A stretch of DNA of 64,000 bases from Verrucomicrobiota bacterium (GTDB taxonomy: Bacteria; Verrucomicrobiota; Verrucomicrobiia; Opitutales; Opitutaceae), in NCBI GenBank assembly GCA_026398135.1, contig JAPLTN010000099.1:17341-81340 (forward strand), in the 5' to 3' direction. A program made the translations under genes and the position numbers. Below the pieces are notes generated by a model that did no database searches, was not told the DNA's origin, and worked only from the letters and a program-made list of their open reading frames with translations. This document shows positions 43,052 through 51,515 of this stretch, piece after piece; position 1 is the first letter of the stretch; each line of letters begins with the position of its first letter.

Positions 43052-43486
43052 TTATCGCTTCAGTTGCGCGACGATCTCGGGGTGCGCGTCCAAGTGACGC
43101 GTCAGGCGTTCGAGGGCATCGAGAGTTTCGCCACTGATGTGATGTTCCATGCCTTCGACGTCGCGGAAAATAATGGCTTCGGGCAGGTCAAAAAACCGTA
43201 GAAGCTGGGTGAGCAGTTCGTGGCGGTGGGCGATACGCGTGGCCACGGCCTCGCCGGCGTCGGTCAAGACCATGCCGCGGTATTTCTCGTACTTCACCAG
43301 GCCATCGGCGTCGAGGCGCTGCACCATGGTGGTGACGCTCGCCTGGGAAATTTTTAATTCGGCGGCAATATCGACGACTCGAGCGTAGCCCTTGGTCCGG
43401 ATGAGCGCGGCAATGCGTTCGAGGTAGTCCTCGGCGGCTGCGGTGGTGCGCGGAGTGGAGGGTGGAGTAGCTTCAGATTCGCTCAC
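43052..43486 (-). CDS. mntR: manganese-responsive regulator MntR (DtxR family)
   Basis: The 144-residue protein matches the short Bacillus-type MntR closely in layout: KGYARVVDIAAELKISQASVTTMVQRL (winged helix), YEKYRGMVLT, then the metal-site segments RHELLTQLLR and DVEGMEHHIS, with Asp and Glu in EDYLERI. It lacks the SH3-like domain of DtxR/IdeR. No manganese transporter gene is visible next to it. Convergent with the mla operon, 13 bases apart. Confidence 0.9.
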   Translation of the reverse strand: MSESEATPPSTPRTTAAAEDYLERIAALIRTKGYARVVDIAAELKISQASVTTMVQRLDADGLVKYEKYRGMVLTDAGEAVATRIAHRHELLTQLLRFFDLPEAIIFRDVEGMEHHISGETLDALERLTRHLDAHPEIVAQLKR

Positions 43487-43509
43487 GGTCTGCGGTAACG
43501 TGGATGGGC

Positions 43510-43540
43510 AAAAAAAGGCCGCGATCAGAGATCGCGGCCT
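43510..43540 (-). terminator. rho-independent terminator for the gene at 43562
   Basis: A perfect 10-bp stem AGGCCGCGAT / ATCGCGGCCT with loop CAGAG is preceded on the plus strand by A-rich sequence, which gives the T-run for minus-strand transcription. It separates the small membrane gene from mntR. Confidence 0.88.
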
Positions 43541-43561
43541 GAGCTAGATCAGGGCGGGTGA

Positions 43562-43849
43562 TTACTTGGCGGCGCGCTCGGCCTTCAAGCGCTTTTCACC
43601 GGCGTAAACGACACGAAACATTTGAATCGCCATCCAGAAAACTCCGGTGACGCAGAGGGCGGTAGAAGCACCGAAGAAGATAACGAACTTGGGGTCGCTG
43701 GAGGCGACGTGGGTTTTAACCCAACCAAACATGAAGTAGAAAAATACCGAAACGAGCACGAGATCGGTGGCGATGGTCACGGGCGTGACGTGTTTTTGCT
43801 CCATGGGAGCGTGGATATTGTCGTTATGGGAAGAAGACGTGGAGGCCAT
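43562..43849 (-). CDS. small two-pass membrane protein (95 aa), unknown
   Basis: The protein has a polar N-terminus (about 1-22), two hydrophobic segments (about 25-45, LVLVSVFFYFMFGW; and 55-78, FVIFFGASTALCVTGVFWMAI) and a basic tail (GEKRLKAERAAK). No family is recognised. It has its own terminator and a 134-base upstream gap shared with the divergent PocR-AraC gene. Genuine coding is supported by codon pattern and the terminator. Confidence 0.75.
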   Translation of the reverse strand: MASTSSSHNDNIHAPMEQKHVTPVTIATDLVLVSVFFYFMFGWVKTHVASSDPKFVIFFGASTALCVTGVFWMAIQMFRVVYAGEKRLKAERAAK

Positions 43850-43983
43850 GCTAAGCCTACTCAGAAGGTGGACGGCGGCTTGTCGAATGCGTTTTTATAA
43901 CGAATGGGGATTCGTGGTTAGTGTTGCCGACTGCGTTTAACGTCGCACTTGTATCGTTCAGCTAATCATTTTTTGTCCCTCTC

Positions 43984-44901
43984 ATGAGTTCACCATCCGA
44001 TTCCGCCCAACGTAGCCGCGAATTCGTGGACAAGCTCAAACGAAGTCGCATTTTCCGCGATTACGAGCAGGCTTTCCGCGACACGACGGGCATGCCGATT
44101 AATTTACGGCCGCTGGAAGCGTTTGATCTTCCGCACCATCAAGACCCGAACGAAAATCCGTTCTGCGCACTTATGGCCAAATCGAACCAGAGCTGCGCGG
44201 CGTGCTTGCAGCTTCAGCGCAGAGTGGAGGTCGAGGCCCAGATCGAGCCCAAGACCCTCAAATGTTTCGCCGGGCTGTGCGATTCCTCGGTGCCGGTACG
44301 TGTCGGAGAGGATTTGGTGGCGTTTTTACAGACCGGGCAGGTCTTTTTGGATAAACCCGACAAGCGTCGCTTCGATGCGGCCGCGCGGCAGATTTTGAAA
44401 TTTGGTACGGAAATCGACATGAAGAAAGCCGAGGAAGCCTGGTTTCAGGGGCGGGTTTTGGATCGCCGCCAACATGATTCCATCCTGCGGTTGCTTTCGA
44501 TTTTCGCGCAGCACTTGTCCACCCTTGGACAGGAGTTGGCGGTTCAGGCGGAGCATGGCGAGGCCCCGCCTATCGCCCGGGCGCGCGCCTTGATTTCTGC
44601 CCGCCATGGCGAAGATCTGGCGTTGGATGACGTCGCGAAGGCGGTGAACATGAGCGCGTTCTATTTCTGCAAGACGTTCAAGAAAGCCACGGGAATGACC
44701 TTCACCAATTATCTGGCCCGGGTGCGGGTCGAGAAAGTGAAGAATTTGCTGCTCAATCCGCACAAACGCGTGAGCGAGGCGGCCTTCGAGGCCGGCTTCC
44801 AATCGCTCTCCCAGTTTAATCGAGTTTTTCGCCGGATCGCGGGTCAGTCTCCGAAGACTTACCGTGAACAGCTTCAGAAGCGCCTTTCACCGTCACGTTG
44901 A
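43984..44901 (+). CDS. AraC-family regulator with PocR sensory domain
   Basis: The 305-residue protein has a cysteine-rich PocR-type domain (about 20-180; CALMAKSNQSCAACLQLQ, CFAGLCDSSVPVRVGEDLVAFLQTGQVF) and a C-terminal double HTH of the AraC type (ALISARHGEDLALDDVAKAVNMSAFYFCKTFKKATG.., VSEAAFEAGFQSLSQFNRVFRRIAGQSP). PocR domains sense small organic ligands in the propanediol system. Here the ligand is unknown. Its position upstream of the cbb3 operon suggests, but does not show, a link. Its last 86 bases are antisense to the next gene. Confidence 0.88.
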   Translation: MSSPSDSAQRSREFVDKLKRSRIFRDYEQAFRDTTGMPINLRPLEAFDLPHHQDPNENPFCALMAKSNQSCAACLQLQRRVEVEAQIEPKTLKCFAGLCDSSVPVRVGEDLVAFLQTGQVFLDKPDKRRFDAAARQILKFGTEIDMKKAEEAWFQGRVLDRRQHDSILRLLSIFAQHLSTLGQELAVQAEHGEAPPIARARALISARHGEDLALDDVAKAVNMSAFYFCKTFKKATGMTFTNYLARVRVEKVKNLLLNPHKRVSEAAFEAGFQSLSQFNRVFRRIAGQSPKTYREQLQKRLSPSR

Positions 44902-45382
44902 GCACTTCGTGAGCGTGTGTGTGACGTGCGGCGAGAATTGCCGTCGTCGCGTGCACGTGTGCCGCGCCCATGGCTGCTCCGCGCTGGCATAGACTGCAGA
45001 ACAGGGCGATCTCTTCGGTCGCTACGCGGTACCAGGCTTTTCGCAGTTTGCGGCAGAGTTGTTCCCGTAATTCAGGCGCAAGAGGAGCAAGGGCGTCGGG
45101 CTGGGCCCAGAGCACGTCAAAGGCTGCGCACTCCCCGGTGAGGTAGAACGTAACCATGGGGTTGAGGCCGCAGCGGCAGTCCGACTCGGTATCTGCTGCG
45201 GTCGAGCTGTTCAACACCGACTCATGCCGCACACGCGCCAAGGCGGGGGCCATCAGAGGCGCGAGCAATTCGGGCGCGGCCAGCGCGCTGGATGGTGGAA
45301 GGGCGCGGAGTTGCTCACGCCAGCGGGTAAGAATGCGCGCTGCGTGGCGGTCAAGCAGGGGACGCGGATCGCCTAGGTTCAT
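44816..45382 (-). CDS. hypothetical protein, 188 aa, overlapping the AraC gene tail to tail
   Basis: The protein starts MNLGDPRPLLDRHAARILTR and is helical in look, with a Cys-containing centre (ESDCRCGLNPMVTFYLTGEC) and a second region RKLRKAWYRVATEEIALFCSLCQRG. The C-terminal 28 residues overlap the regulator gene on the other strand and may be poorly conserved. I do not recognise the family. The clustered cysteines and place before the cbb3 operon could fit a redox or regulatory sensor, which is inference only. Confidence 0.55.
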   Translation of the reverse strand: MNLGDPRPLLDRHAARILTRWREQLRALPPSSALAAPELLAPLMAPALARVRHESVLNSSTAADTESDCRCGLNPMVTFYLTGECAAFDVLWAQPDALAPLAPELREQLCRKLRKAWYRVATEEIALFCSLCQRGAAMGAAHVHATTAILAARHTHAHEVLNVTVKGASEAVHGKSSETDPRSGEKLD

Positions 45383-45425
45383 GATCTTATCCTAATCAAG
45401 TGCGGGGCAAGCTGCGCCGCCTTCT

Positions 45426-45440
45426 TTGGCCGACGCTACG
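45426..45440. repeat. half copy of the GTAGCGTYGGCC repeat
   Basis: TTGGCCGACGCTACG matches one outer half-arm of the BIME-like repeats at 7455 and 19506, without the rest of the hairpin. It lies in the 184-base gap before the cbb3 cluster. Confidence 0.4.
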
Positions 45441-45493
45441 CATGGCTTGGCACGCGTTTTTTGACCTGCGCAAAAAATGCGAGATCACCGCCA

Positions 45494-45512
45494 AGTCCCG
45501 CGCAGCGGGACT
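45494..45512. repeat. hairpin AGTCCCGC-GCA-GCGGGACT
   Basis: A perfect 8-bp stem with a three-base loop lies 54 bases before the small His-rich gene. The GCGGGAC word also occurs in the hairpins of the 15775-15883 element. A role in termination or RNA structure is possible, and no T-run follows. Confidence 0.5.
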
Positions 45513-45566
45513 GCGCTCGGTGCGCTAGGATGGAGTTCTTAATAACCCTCGCGCCGATCTCTAATC

Positions 45567-45914
45567 ATGGACGTCATACCGCTCACTCTCACGATCAGTT
45601 TATTGTTATCGCTTACTTTTATCGCGCTGTTTTTGCGCGAGTTCACCCGGCCGCGACGTGCCGGGGCTGAACACGATTCCCTTTTGCCACTCGAGGCGGA
45701 CTTGGTTGCCACCTCTTCGGTGCCAATGGCTGCGCATAACCGTAATTCCGATACGCATGCCCACCACTCCGATCATCACCACGCCGAAGGTGAGGCGTGC
45801 TCGCAAGGCAAGCCCGGCGTCGCCTGTTGTAATTCATGCCGCCGCCGCCGTGAGCGTCAGGAACAAAAAGCCACAGCTGCGGCTGCCGCCAGCAACACGG
45901 ACACCCACGCTTAA
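45567..45914 (+). CDS. small membrane protein with His/Cys-rich tail, cbb3 cluster
   Basis: This 115-residue protein has one N-terminal membrane segment (IPLTLTISLLLSLTFIALFL) and a soluble tail rich in metal ligands (HNRNSDTHAHHSDHHHAE, then CSQGKPGVACCNSC). It lies 27 bases upstream of ccoNO. Its place and topology recall CcoS, a small cbb3 maturation protein, but the His/Cys tail is not typical of CcoS and would suit copper binding. Function is inferred from context. Confidence 0.68.
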   Translation: MDVIPLTLTISLLLSLTFIALFLREFTRPRRAGAEHDSLLPLEADLVATSSVPMAAHNRNSDTHAHHSDHHHAEGEACSQGKPGVACCNSCRRRRERQEQKATAAAAASNTDTHA

Positions 45915-45941
45915 GAACGTTTTCCACCCTAACTTTTCATC

Positions 45942-48251
45942 ATGTCCGCCCGTACCGTAACGATCCATTACAACGACAAGATCGTCCGCCAGTTCCTGCT
46001 CGCCTCCATAATCTGGGGTGTAGTGGGCATGTTGGTCGGCGTTTTGATCGCCAGCCAGCTGAACTTCTGGCGCGTCAATTTTGATTTGCCGTGGCTGACC
46101 TTCGGGCGGCTGCGTCCGCTGCACACCAACGCGGTCATTTTTGCCTTCGTAGGCAACATGATGTTCGCGGGCGTGTATTACTCCACGCAGCGTCTGGTTA
46201 AGGCGCGGTTGGCGAGTGATTTTCTGTCCCAGCTCCATTTCTGGGGCTGGCAGCTGATTATCGTTTCCGCCGCCATCACCCTCCCGCTTGGTTTTTCGCG
46301 CGGTAAGGAATACGCGGAGTTGATCTGGCCGATCAACATCGCCGTGGCGGGCATCTGGGTGGTCTTTGCGGTCAACTTTTTCTGGACGCTGGCGCGACGC
46401 CAGGAACGCGCGCTCTACGTGGCGATCTGGTTCTACATCGCGACCATCATCACGGTGGCGATGCTGTACATCGTCAACCACTTGAGTCTGCCGACTTCGT
46501 TGACCCACTCGTATCCGGTCTTTGGTGGCGTGCAGGACGCGCTGGTGCAATGGTGGTATGGGCACAACGCGGTGGCGTTCTTCCTGACCACGCCGATTTT
46601 GGGCATCATGTATTATTTCGTTCCGAAGGCTGCGGAACGTCCCGTCTATAGCTACCGGTTGTCGGTCATTCACTTTTGGTCGCTGGTCTTCGTTTACATC
46701 TGGGCGGGGCCGCATCACTTGCTGAACACGGCGCTGCCGAGCTGGCTGCAAATCCTCGGCATGACGTTTTCGCTCATGCTGTGGGCACCTTCTTGGGGTG
46801 GCATGCTCAACGGTTTGCTGACGCTGCGCGGAGCCTGGCACAAACTGCGGACGGAGCCGGTGCTCAAATTCTTTGCCGCCGCCGTGACCTTTTACGGCAT
46901 GGCGACGTTTGAAGGACCGCTGCTTTCGATCCGTTCGGTCAATGCACTCGCGCACTATTCCGACTGGATCATCGGGCATGTGCATGCCGGTGCTCTGGGT
47001 TGGAACGGGTTTATGGCCGCCGGTATGATTTACTGGTTGGTGCCCCGGCTTTGGAACAAGCCTCTCTACTCAAATTCCCTGGCCAATGTTCATTTCTGGA
47101 TCGGGACGGTGGGCATACTGCTCTACGTGGCGGCGATGTGGGTTTCTGGCATTACCCAAGGTCTGATGCTTAATGCCACCACCGAGGGCGGCACGGTGCT
47201 GGCGTATCCAAATTTCCTCGATACCCTGAATTCGATCCGCCCACTTATGGCGCTGCGTATCGTCGGCGGGACGCTCTATCTTGCCGGGTTTCTGCTCCTC
47301 GCTTATAACGTATTCCGCACGTTGCAGGGAGCGCAGGTGGTGGACGGCGCAGCCGAGGTTTTCGTGGACGAAACTCCGGAAGTCCGGGTGGGTGTCCGTG
47401 GAACTTTCATCAATCCACCGGTGGTGTTCGCAATCCTTGGCACCTTGTTTGCCTGCGCCTGGATGTTTGGCGGCGATTTCACCAAGTTAGCCGGGCTATT
47501 TGGCACGATTACCTGTGTGATTCTGGCTTGGCTCCATTTCCAATCCAAGACCCAAGGCTGGGCCGATTGGTATGAGCGCCTCTTGGTCAATGCGGCTCCC
47601 TTCACCGTATTGACGTTTATGGCGGTGGCGGCGGGCGGTCTTATCCAGATTATTCCCACCACGATCGTGAATCGCGCGCAAAACGTGGAAGATCGCATTC
47701 AAGTGCCTTATACTCCGCTGGAGTTGGCTGGACGTGACATCTTCATCTCCGAGGGCTGCTACAATTGCCATTCGCAGATGATCCGCACTCTGGTGCCCGA
47801 TGTGATGCGCTACGGCGATTACTCGCGACTGGGTGAGTCGATTTACGACCATCCTTATCAGTGGGGTTCACGCCGCATCGGACCGGATCTGGCCCGGGTC
47901 GGTGGCAAGTATCCTGACTCCTGGCACTTTAAACACATGATGGATCCGCGCGCCATTTCGCCCGGTTCAAACATGCCCAACTATCCCTGGCTGTTTGATA
48001 CCGACACGGACGTAGCCGCGCTGCCGTCCAAACTGTCGGTCCAGCGGACGCTGGGTGTTCCTTATGCGGCACTAACCCCAGCTGAGATTCAGACCCAAGT
48101 CGATGTTCAGGCGCAGGAGATTGTCACACGACTTCGTGAATCCGACATCCAGGTTAAGCCCAGCCGCGAGATCGTGGCCGTTATCGCCTTCCTGCAGAAA
48201 CTCGGGAAATCCGAACTCGTGCCGGCCAAGCCCGCCGCCGTTCAACCATAA
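45942..48251 (+). CDS. ccoNO: cbb3-type cytochrome c oxidase, fused subunits I and II (CcoNO)
   Basis: In this 769-residue fusion, residues 1-480 are CcoN, the heme-copper subunit with 12 membrane helices. Ligand histidines lie in RLRPLHTNAVIFAF, WWYGHNAVAFFLT, YIWAGPHHLLNTALPSW and IIGHVHAGALGW. Residues about 540-769 are CcoO, with one membrane anchor and one heme c site in SEGCYNCHSQMIRTL. The fusion of the two is known from several phyla. The enzyme reduces oxygen at low concentration and pumps protons. It leads the operon with ccoQ-like, ccoP and assembly genes. Confidence 0.95.
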   Translation: MSARTVTIHYNDKIVRQFLLASIIWGVVGMLVGVLIASQLNFWRVNFDLPWLTFGRLRPLHTNAVIFAFVGNMMFAGVYYSTQRLVKARLASDFLSQLHFWGWQLIIVSAAITLPLGFSRGKEYAELIWPINIAVAGIWVVFAVNFFWTLARRQERALYVAIWFYIATIITVAMLYIVNHLSLPTSLTHSYPVFGGVQDALVQWWYGHNAVAFFLTTPILGIMYYFVPKAAERPVYSYRLSVIHFWSLVFVYIWAGPHHLLNTALPSWLQILGMTFSLMLWAPSWGGMLNGLLTLRGAWHKLRTEPVLKFFAAAVTFYGMATFEGPLLSIRSVNALAHYSDWIIGHVHAGALGWNGFMAAGMIYWLVPRLWNKPLYSNSLANVHFWIGTVGILLYVAAMWVSGITQGLMLNATTEGGTVLAYPNFLDTLNSIRPLMALRIVGGTLYLAGFLLLAYNVFRTLQGAQVVDGAAEVFVDETPEVRVGVRGTFINPPVVFAILGTLFACAWMFGGDFTKLAGLFGTITCVILAWLHFQSKTQGWADWYERLLVNAAPFTVLTFMAVAAGGLIQIIPTTIVNRAQNVEDRIQVPYTPLELAGRDIFISEGCYNCHSQMIRTLVPDVMRYGDYSRLGESIYDHPYQWGSRRIGPDLARVGGKYPDSWHFKHMMDPRAISPGSNMPNYPWLFDTDTDVAALPSKLSVQRTLGVPYAALTPAEIQTQVDVQAQEIVTRLRESDIQVKPSREIVAVIAFLQKLGKSELVPAKPAAVQP

Positions 48252-48272
48252 CCCTCGATCCATTTCCTGAAT

Positions 48273-48428
48273 ATGTTTCGCCGCCTCATACTCGAAAACT
48301 GGATGAGCATCTTCACGCTCACCGCCTTTATCACCGCTTTGTCGATTTACATATCGATCACTTGGAGCGCGTTGCGCATGCCGCGCGCCCAAAGGGATCG
48401 TTTCGCTAATTTGCCGCTCAACGACTAA
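48273..48428 (+). CDS. ccoQ: CcoQ-like small membrane protein (51 aa)
   Basis: The short frame between ccoNO and ccoP begins MFRRLILENWMSIFTLTAFI, has one membrane helix (to about residue 32) and a basic tail (RMPRAQRDRFANLPLND). CcoQ, which stabilises cbb3, occupies this position and has this size and topology. Sequence similarity is low, as usual for CcoQ. Confidence 0.75.
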   Translation: MFRRLILENWMSIFTLTAFITALSIYISITWSALRMPRAQRDRFANLPLND

Positions 48429-48469
48429 ACACACCCAGGGCGCGGCTAACTCGCGTCCGCTTGAACACC

Positions 48470-49009
48470 ATGTCCGACCACGCGCCCAAACCGCCCCAAG
48501 AACCCGGCGAAGATCCGATCCGCCACCATGTATTCGACGGTATCGCCGAATACGACAAGCGACTGCCCAATTGGTGGCTGCTCACGCTCTATGCCTCCAT
48601 CATATTTGCCATTGGTTACTGGATGAGCACGCAGCATTTTCGCCGGCCCACCGATGGAGCCCGGGTGACGGCGGCGATTCAGGAAATCCGCGCCGCCAAA
48701 CTGGCTGCGGCGGGTAATTATGACGATGCTGTGCTGGCCGAAATGAGCCGCAATGTCGGCATCGTGACGGCTGGTGCGGCGACGTTCCAATCGACCTGCG
48801 CTTCCTGCCACGGGGCTAATCTTGAGGGTGGAATCGGCTTTAATCTGGTCGATGCCACTTGGGTGCATGGCGGCAAGCCTTCTGAAATCATGAAAATCGT
48901 CACCGAGGGTGTGCTGGCCAAGGGCATGCCCACCTGGGGGCCGGTGCTGGGGCCAAAGAAAATCGCCGAGGTCGTGGCCTTCGTTTTGAGCAAGCAGCCT
49001 TCCTCGTAA
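48470..49009 (+). CDS. ccoP: cbb3 oxidase subunit III, short monoheme CcoP
   Basis: The protein has 179 residues from ATG 48470 (a TTG nine bases upstream is possible). The N-terminal part DPIRHHVFDGIAEYDKRLPNWWL is the CcoP signature, followed by one membrane helix (about 35-55) and a cytochrome c domain with a single CASCH site (about 105). The axial methionine candidate is in KGMPTWGPVL. Typical CcoP proteins have about 300 residues and two heme sites, so one cytochrome domain is missing here. Confidence 0.9.
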   Translation: MSDHAPKPPQEPGEDPIRHHVFDGIAEYDKRLPNWWLLTLYASIIFAIGYWMSTQHFRRPTDGARVTAAIQEIRAAKLAAAGNYDDAVLAEMSRNVGIVTAGAATFQSTCASCHGANLEGGIGFNLVDATWVHGGKPSEIMKIVTEGVLAKGMPTWGPVLGPKKIAEVVAFVLSKQPSS

Positions 49010-49079
49010 GGGTGTTGATCCGTGGGTGGCGCTTCAACCACCCACGTGACGGGGCATATCCCGTGTCCGTGTTCCTTCC

Positions 49080-50552
49080 ATGAAACCTCCCGTTCCCTCC
49101 AGCCTTCGCCCCAATCGCGATTCGGTCACCACGATCCGCGATGACGGTTCGCGGTTCTTTTTGCATCCGGCCGACAGCCGGGGGTTCTGGACTCGTATGC
49201 GACGAATATCGGCTTGGCTGTTAGTCGCATTTTATCTCGCGCTGCCGTGGGTCCCGGTGGGTGGTTATCCGGCGGTGTTTCTCGATATTGCCGAGCGACG
49301 CTTTCACCTTTTCGGCTACACGCTCGCGTTTCAGGACGTGTGGCTGCTTTTTTTCGGAATTACCGGGCTCGGATTTTCTCTCTTTTTTATCACCTCTTTG
49401 CTTGGCCGGGTATGGTGTGGATGGGCCTGCCCGCAGACGGTTTTTCTAGATCACGTTTTCCGGCGGGTTGAGCGCTGGATTGAGGGCGATGCGCTGGCGC
49501 GGCGCCAATTGGACGCCGCCCCGTGGACGCCGATCAAAGTGATCAAACGCATGGTCAAGCAGGGGGTGTTCGTTCTGCTTGCGGCGGGAATCACGCATCT
49601 GTTTCTCGCCTACTTTGTGTCGATTCCGAAGCTTTGGCTGATGATGCATGAGGCACCGGGCACGCATTGGAGCGCGTTCCTGTTTATCGCGTTTGCGACC
49701 GGGGTTCTTTACTTCAACTTTGCCTGGTTTCGCGAGCAGCTCTGTTTGATCATTTGTCCCTACGGTCGTCTGCAATCGGTGCTATTGGACGACCATTCGC
49801 TGGTGATTGGTTATGATGCCAAACGCGGTGAGCCTCGTGGCAAGGCAGGCACGCCCGAAGCTGGGGCCTGTGTGGATTGCAGCCGCTGCGTGCAGGTTTG
49901 CCCCACGGGAATCGATATTCGCCAAGGTTTGCAGATCGAGTGCATCGCTTGCGCCGCCTGTGTGGATGCGTGCGACGAGGTGATGGATAAACTTAAGCGC
50001 CCGCGCGGTCTGGTGCGCTACGATTCCAACACGGGCTTTGCGGGCGGACGCACCCGCTGGCTGCGTCCGCGTATCTGGCTGTATCTTGGTTTGCTGGCGG
50101 TTGGGTGCGCGGTGGCGACGTTTGCATTTTCGACCGTTCGCTCGGCCAGTTTGGGGGTAACACGATTGCAGGGCGCACCGTATTTCGTCGATGCCCAGTC
50201 GGTGCGAAATCAGTTTTTGGTGCGACTGGTTAACAAGCGCGAGACGCCGGTCGCTTTTACTGTGACCGCAGTCTTGCCGGGCGAAAAATCCGAACACGAA
50301 AAACACGGGGCTGACGAGGCGCACGGCGAGCATGCCGCGCGCTTGCAGGTTACGGGTTTTGAAGCGCCGCTGGTGGTGGGGCCACTGGGGGAGGAAGTGC
50401 GACCGCTCATCGTGCGGGTGCCTCGATCGAACTATGAAGGCGGGTTTAAGTTTATCATTAAGGCCCGGCCGGCAGACGGTGCATACGAGCTGCTGCGCGA
50501 AGTCGAATTCAGCGGCCCGGACGAGAAGCTGCTGCACGAGGATAAGCGATGA
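49080..50552 (+). CDS. ccoG: cbb3 oxidase accessory protein CcoG (FixG/RdxA)
   Basis: The 490-residue membrane ferredoxin has about five membrane segments, the cysteine motif GRVWCGWACPQTVF, and two 4Fe-4S sites (CVDCSRCVQVCPTGIDIRQG and CIACAACVDACDEVMDKL). A periplasmic immunoglobulin-like C-terminal domain begins at about residue 370. CcoG reduces copper for insertion into the cbb3 binuclear centre. It ends in an ATGA overlap with the next small gene. Confidence 0.94.
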   Translation: MKPPVPSSLRPNRDSVTTIRDDGSRFFLHPADSRGFWTRMRRISAWLLVAFYLALPWVPVGGYPAVFLDIAERRFHLFGYTLAFQDVWLLFFGITGLGFSLFFITSLLGRVWCGWACPQTVFLDHVFRRVERWIEGDALARRQLDAAPWTPIKVIKRMVKQGVFVLLAAGITHLFLAYFVSIPKLWLMMHEAPGTHWSAFLFIAFATGVLYFNFAWFREQLCLIICPYGRLQSVLLDDHSLVIGYDAKRGEPRGKAGTPEAGACVDCSRCVQVCPTGIDIRQGLQIECIACAACVDACDEVMDKLKRPRGLVRYDSNTGFAGGRTRWLRPRIWLYLGLLAVGCAVATFAFSTVRSASLGVTRLQGAPYFVDAQSVRNQFLVRLVNKRETPVAFTVTAVLPGEKSEHEKHGADEAHGEHAARLQVTGFEAPLVVGPLGEEVRPLIVRVPRSNYEGGFKFIIKARPADGAYELLREVEFSGPDEKLLHEDKR

Positions 50553-50698
50553 AAGGGAGCGCGGGACTTTGGTGGGCGGTTGGAGCCGCATTCGCGCTGC
50601 TCGGCTGTGCGTGGTCGGCGATGTTTTTCTTTTCCGGGCGGGCCAAAATCGAGTCGGTGAAACTTCCTGCGCCTGCGGTGCACGGGCAGGCGCGGTAA
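50549..50698 (+). CDS. 49-aa membrane protein in the ccoH position
   Basis: The frame overlaps the ccoG stop (ATGA) and its own TAA overlaps the next ATG (TAATG), so it is coupled on both sides. The sequence is one membrane helix (LWWAVGAAFALLGCAWSAMFFF) plus a short periplasmic tail. CcoH/FixH occupies this place in other clusters but has about 150 residues with a soluble domain. This is at most its membrane anchor. Confidence 0.7.
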   Translation: MKGSAGLWWAVGAAFALLGCAWSAMFFFSGRAKIESVKLPAPAVHGQAR

Positions 50699-51393
50699 TG
50701 GAACTGGCCGCCGTCAATACCCCGGCCACGGCGTTTGTCGCCGGTTTGGTCACCAGCGTGCACTGTGCCGGGATGTGCGGACCACTCGCTTGTTTACTGG
50801 GGCCGTCGCGGGGCGAGCGGGTGGATATGGCGACGATCCACTCCGTCTATCATGGCATGCGTTTACTGTCTTATGGTCTGTTGGGAGCGGTGGCGGGGGC
50901 GGCGGGCGCGGCACCGGCGGCATGGTTCGATTTTCCAGTGGTGCGGTTACTGCCATGGGTAATGGTTTTTTATTTGGTGCTGATGGTGGTGCGGCCGGGC
51001 CAGCGCTGGCCGCGATTGGTTTTTTTGGGGCGTGTGCAGATGCCGGTGCGCGACTGGACGCGGGGGCGCTCCGGCGTGCAGGTCGCCTTGATTATGGGCT
51101 TTTTCACTCCCGCGCTCCCCTGCGGACCGCTTTATTTTCTGATCGCGGTGGCCGGTTTCGCCGGCTCGGCGTTGGCGGGAGCTGAGCTACTACTGGCATT
51201 TGGCCTGGGGACGGTGCCTTTATTGTGGCTTGTCCAAGCCAATCTGGGCTGGTGGCGCGCGCGGGTGGCCCCGCCAACTTTGGCCCTCATGCGCACTGCG
51301 CTCGCGCTAGTCACGGTGGGCGTGCTGGTTTGGCGCTTACGCGGCGATTTGGGGTTAATCGGTCCGACGATTGGCAGTTTGGTTTGCCACTGA
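50698..51393 (+). CDS. SafE/DsbD-like membrane protein of cbb3 clusters
   Basis: This 231-residue protein has six predicted membrane helices, the Cys motif VTSVHCAGMCGPLACLL near the start and GFFTPALPCGPLYFLIAVAG in the second half, as in the sulfite-exporter-like TauE/SafE (DsbD_2) family. Genes of this family follow ccoG/ccoH or precede the copper ATPase in many cbb3 loci and are thought to act in copper delivery. ATG 50698 overlaps the upstream stop. Confidence 0.87.
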   Translation: MELAAVNTPATAFVAGLVTSVHCAGMCGPLACLLGPSRGERVDMATIHSVYHGMRLLSYGLLGAVAGAAGAAPAAWFDFPVVRLLPWVMVFYLVLMVVRPGQRWPRLVFLGRVQMPVRDWTRGRSGVQVALIMGFFTPALPCGPLYFLIAVAGFAGSALAGAELLLAFGLGTVPLLWLVQANLGWWRARVAPPTLALMRTALALVTVGVLVWRLRGDLGLIGPTIGSLVCH

Positions 51394-51515
51394 GTTCGGG
51401 CGATTTTGGCGGCGGTATTGAAGCGTTTCCTACGGGAAACCACGTAGGGTGTATCACCTATTAAATGCGAAAGTTTTGTTAAAATGTGCCGTACATAAGG
51501 GCAAAGGATTCTCCC

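Noticed and set aside
45461..45474. Possible FNR/Anr box (TTGAC-N4-GCAAA) upstream of the cbb3 operon
   Set aside because: Only about seven of ten consensus bases match and the right half is poor. It also lies about 100 bases from the first gene without a visible -10 element.
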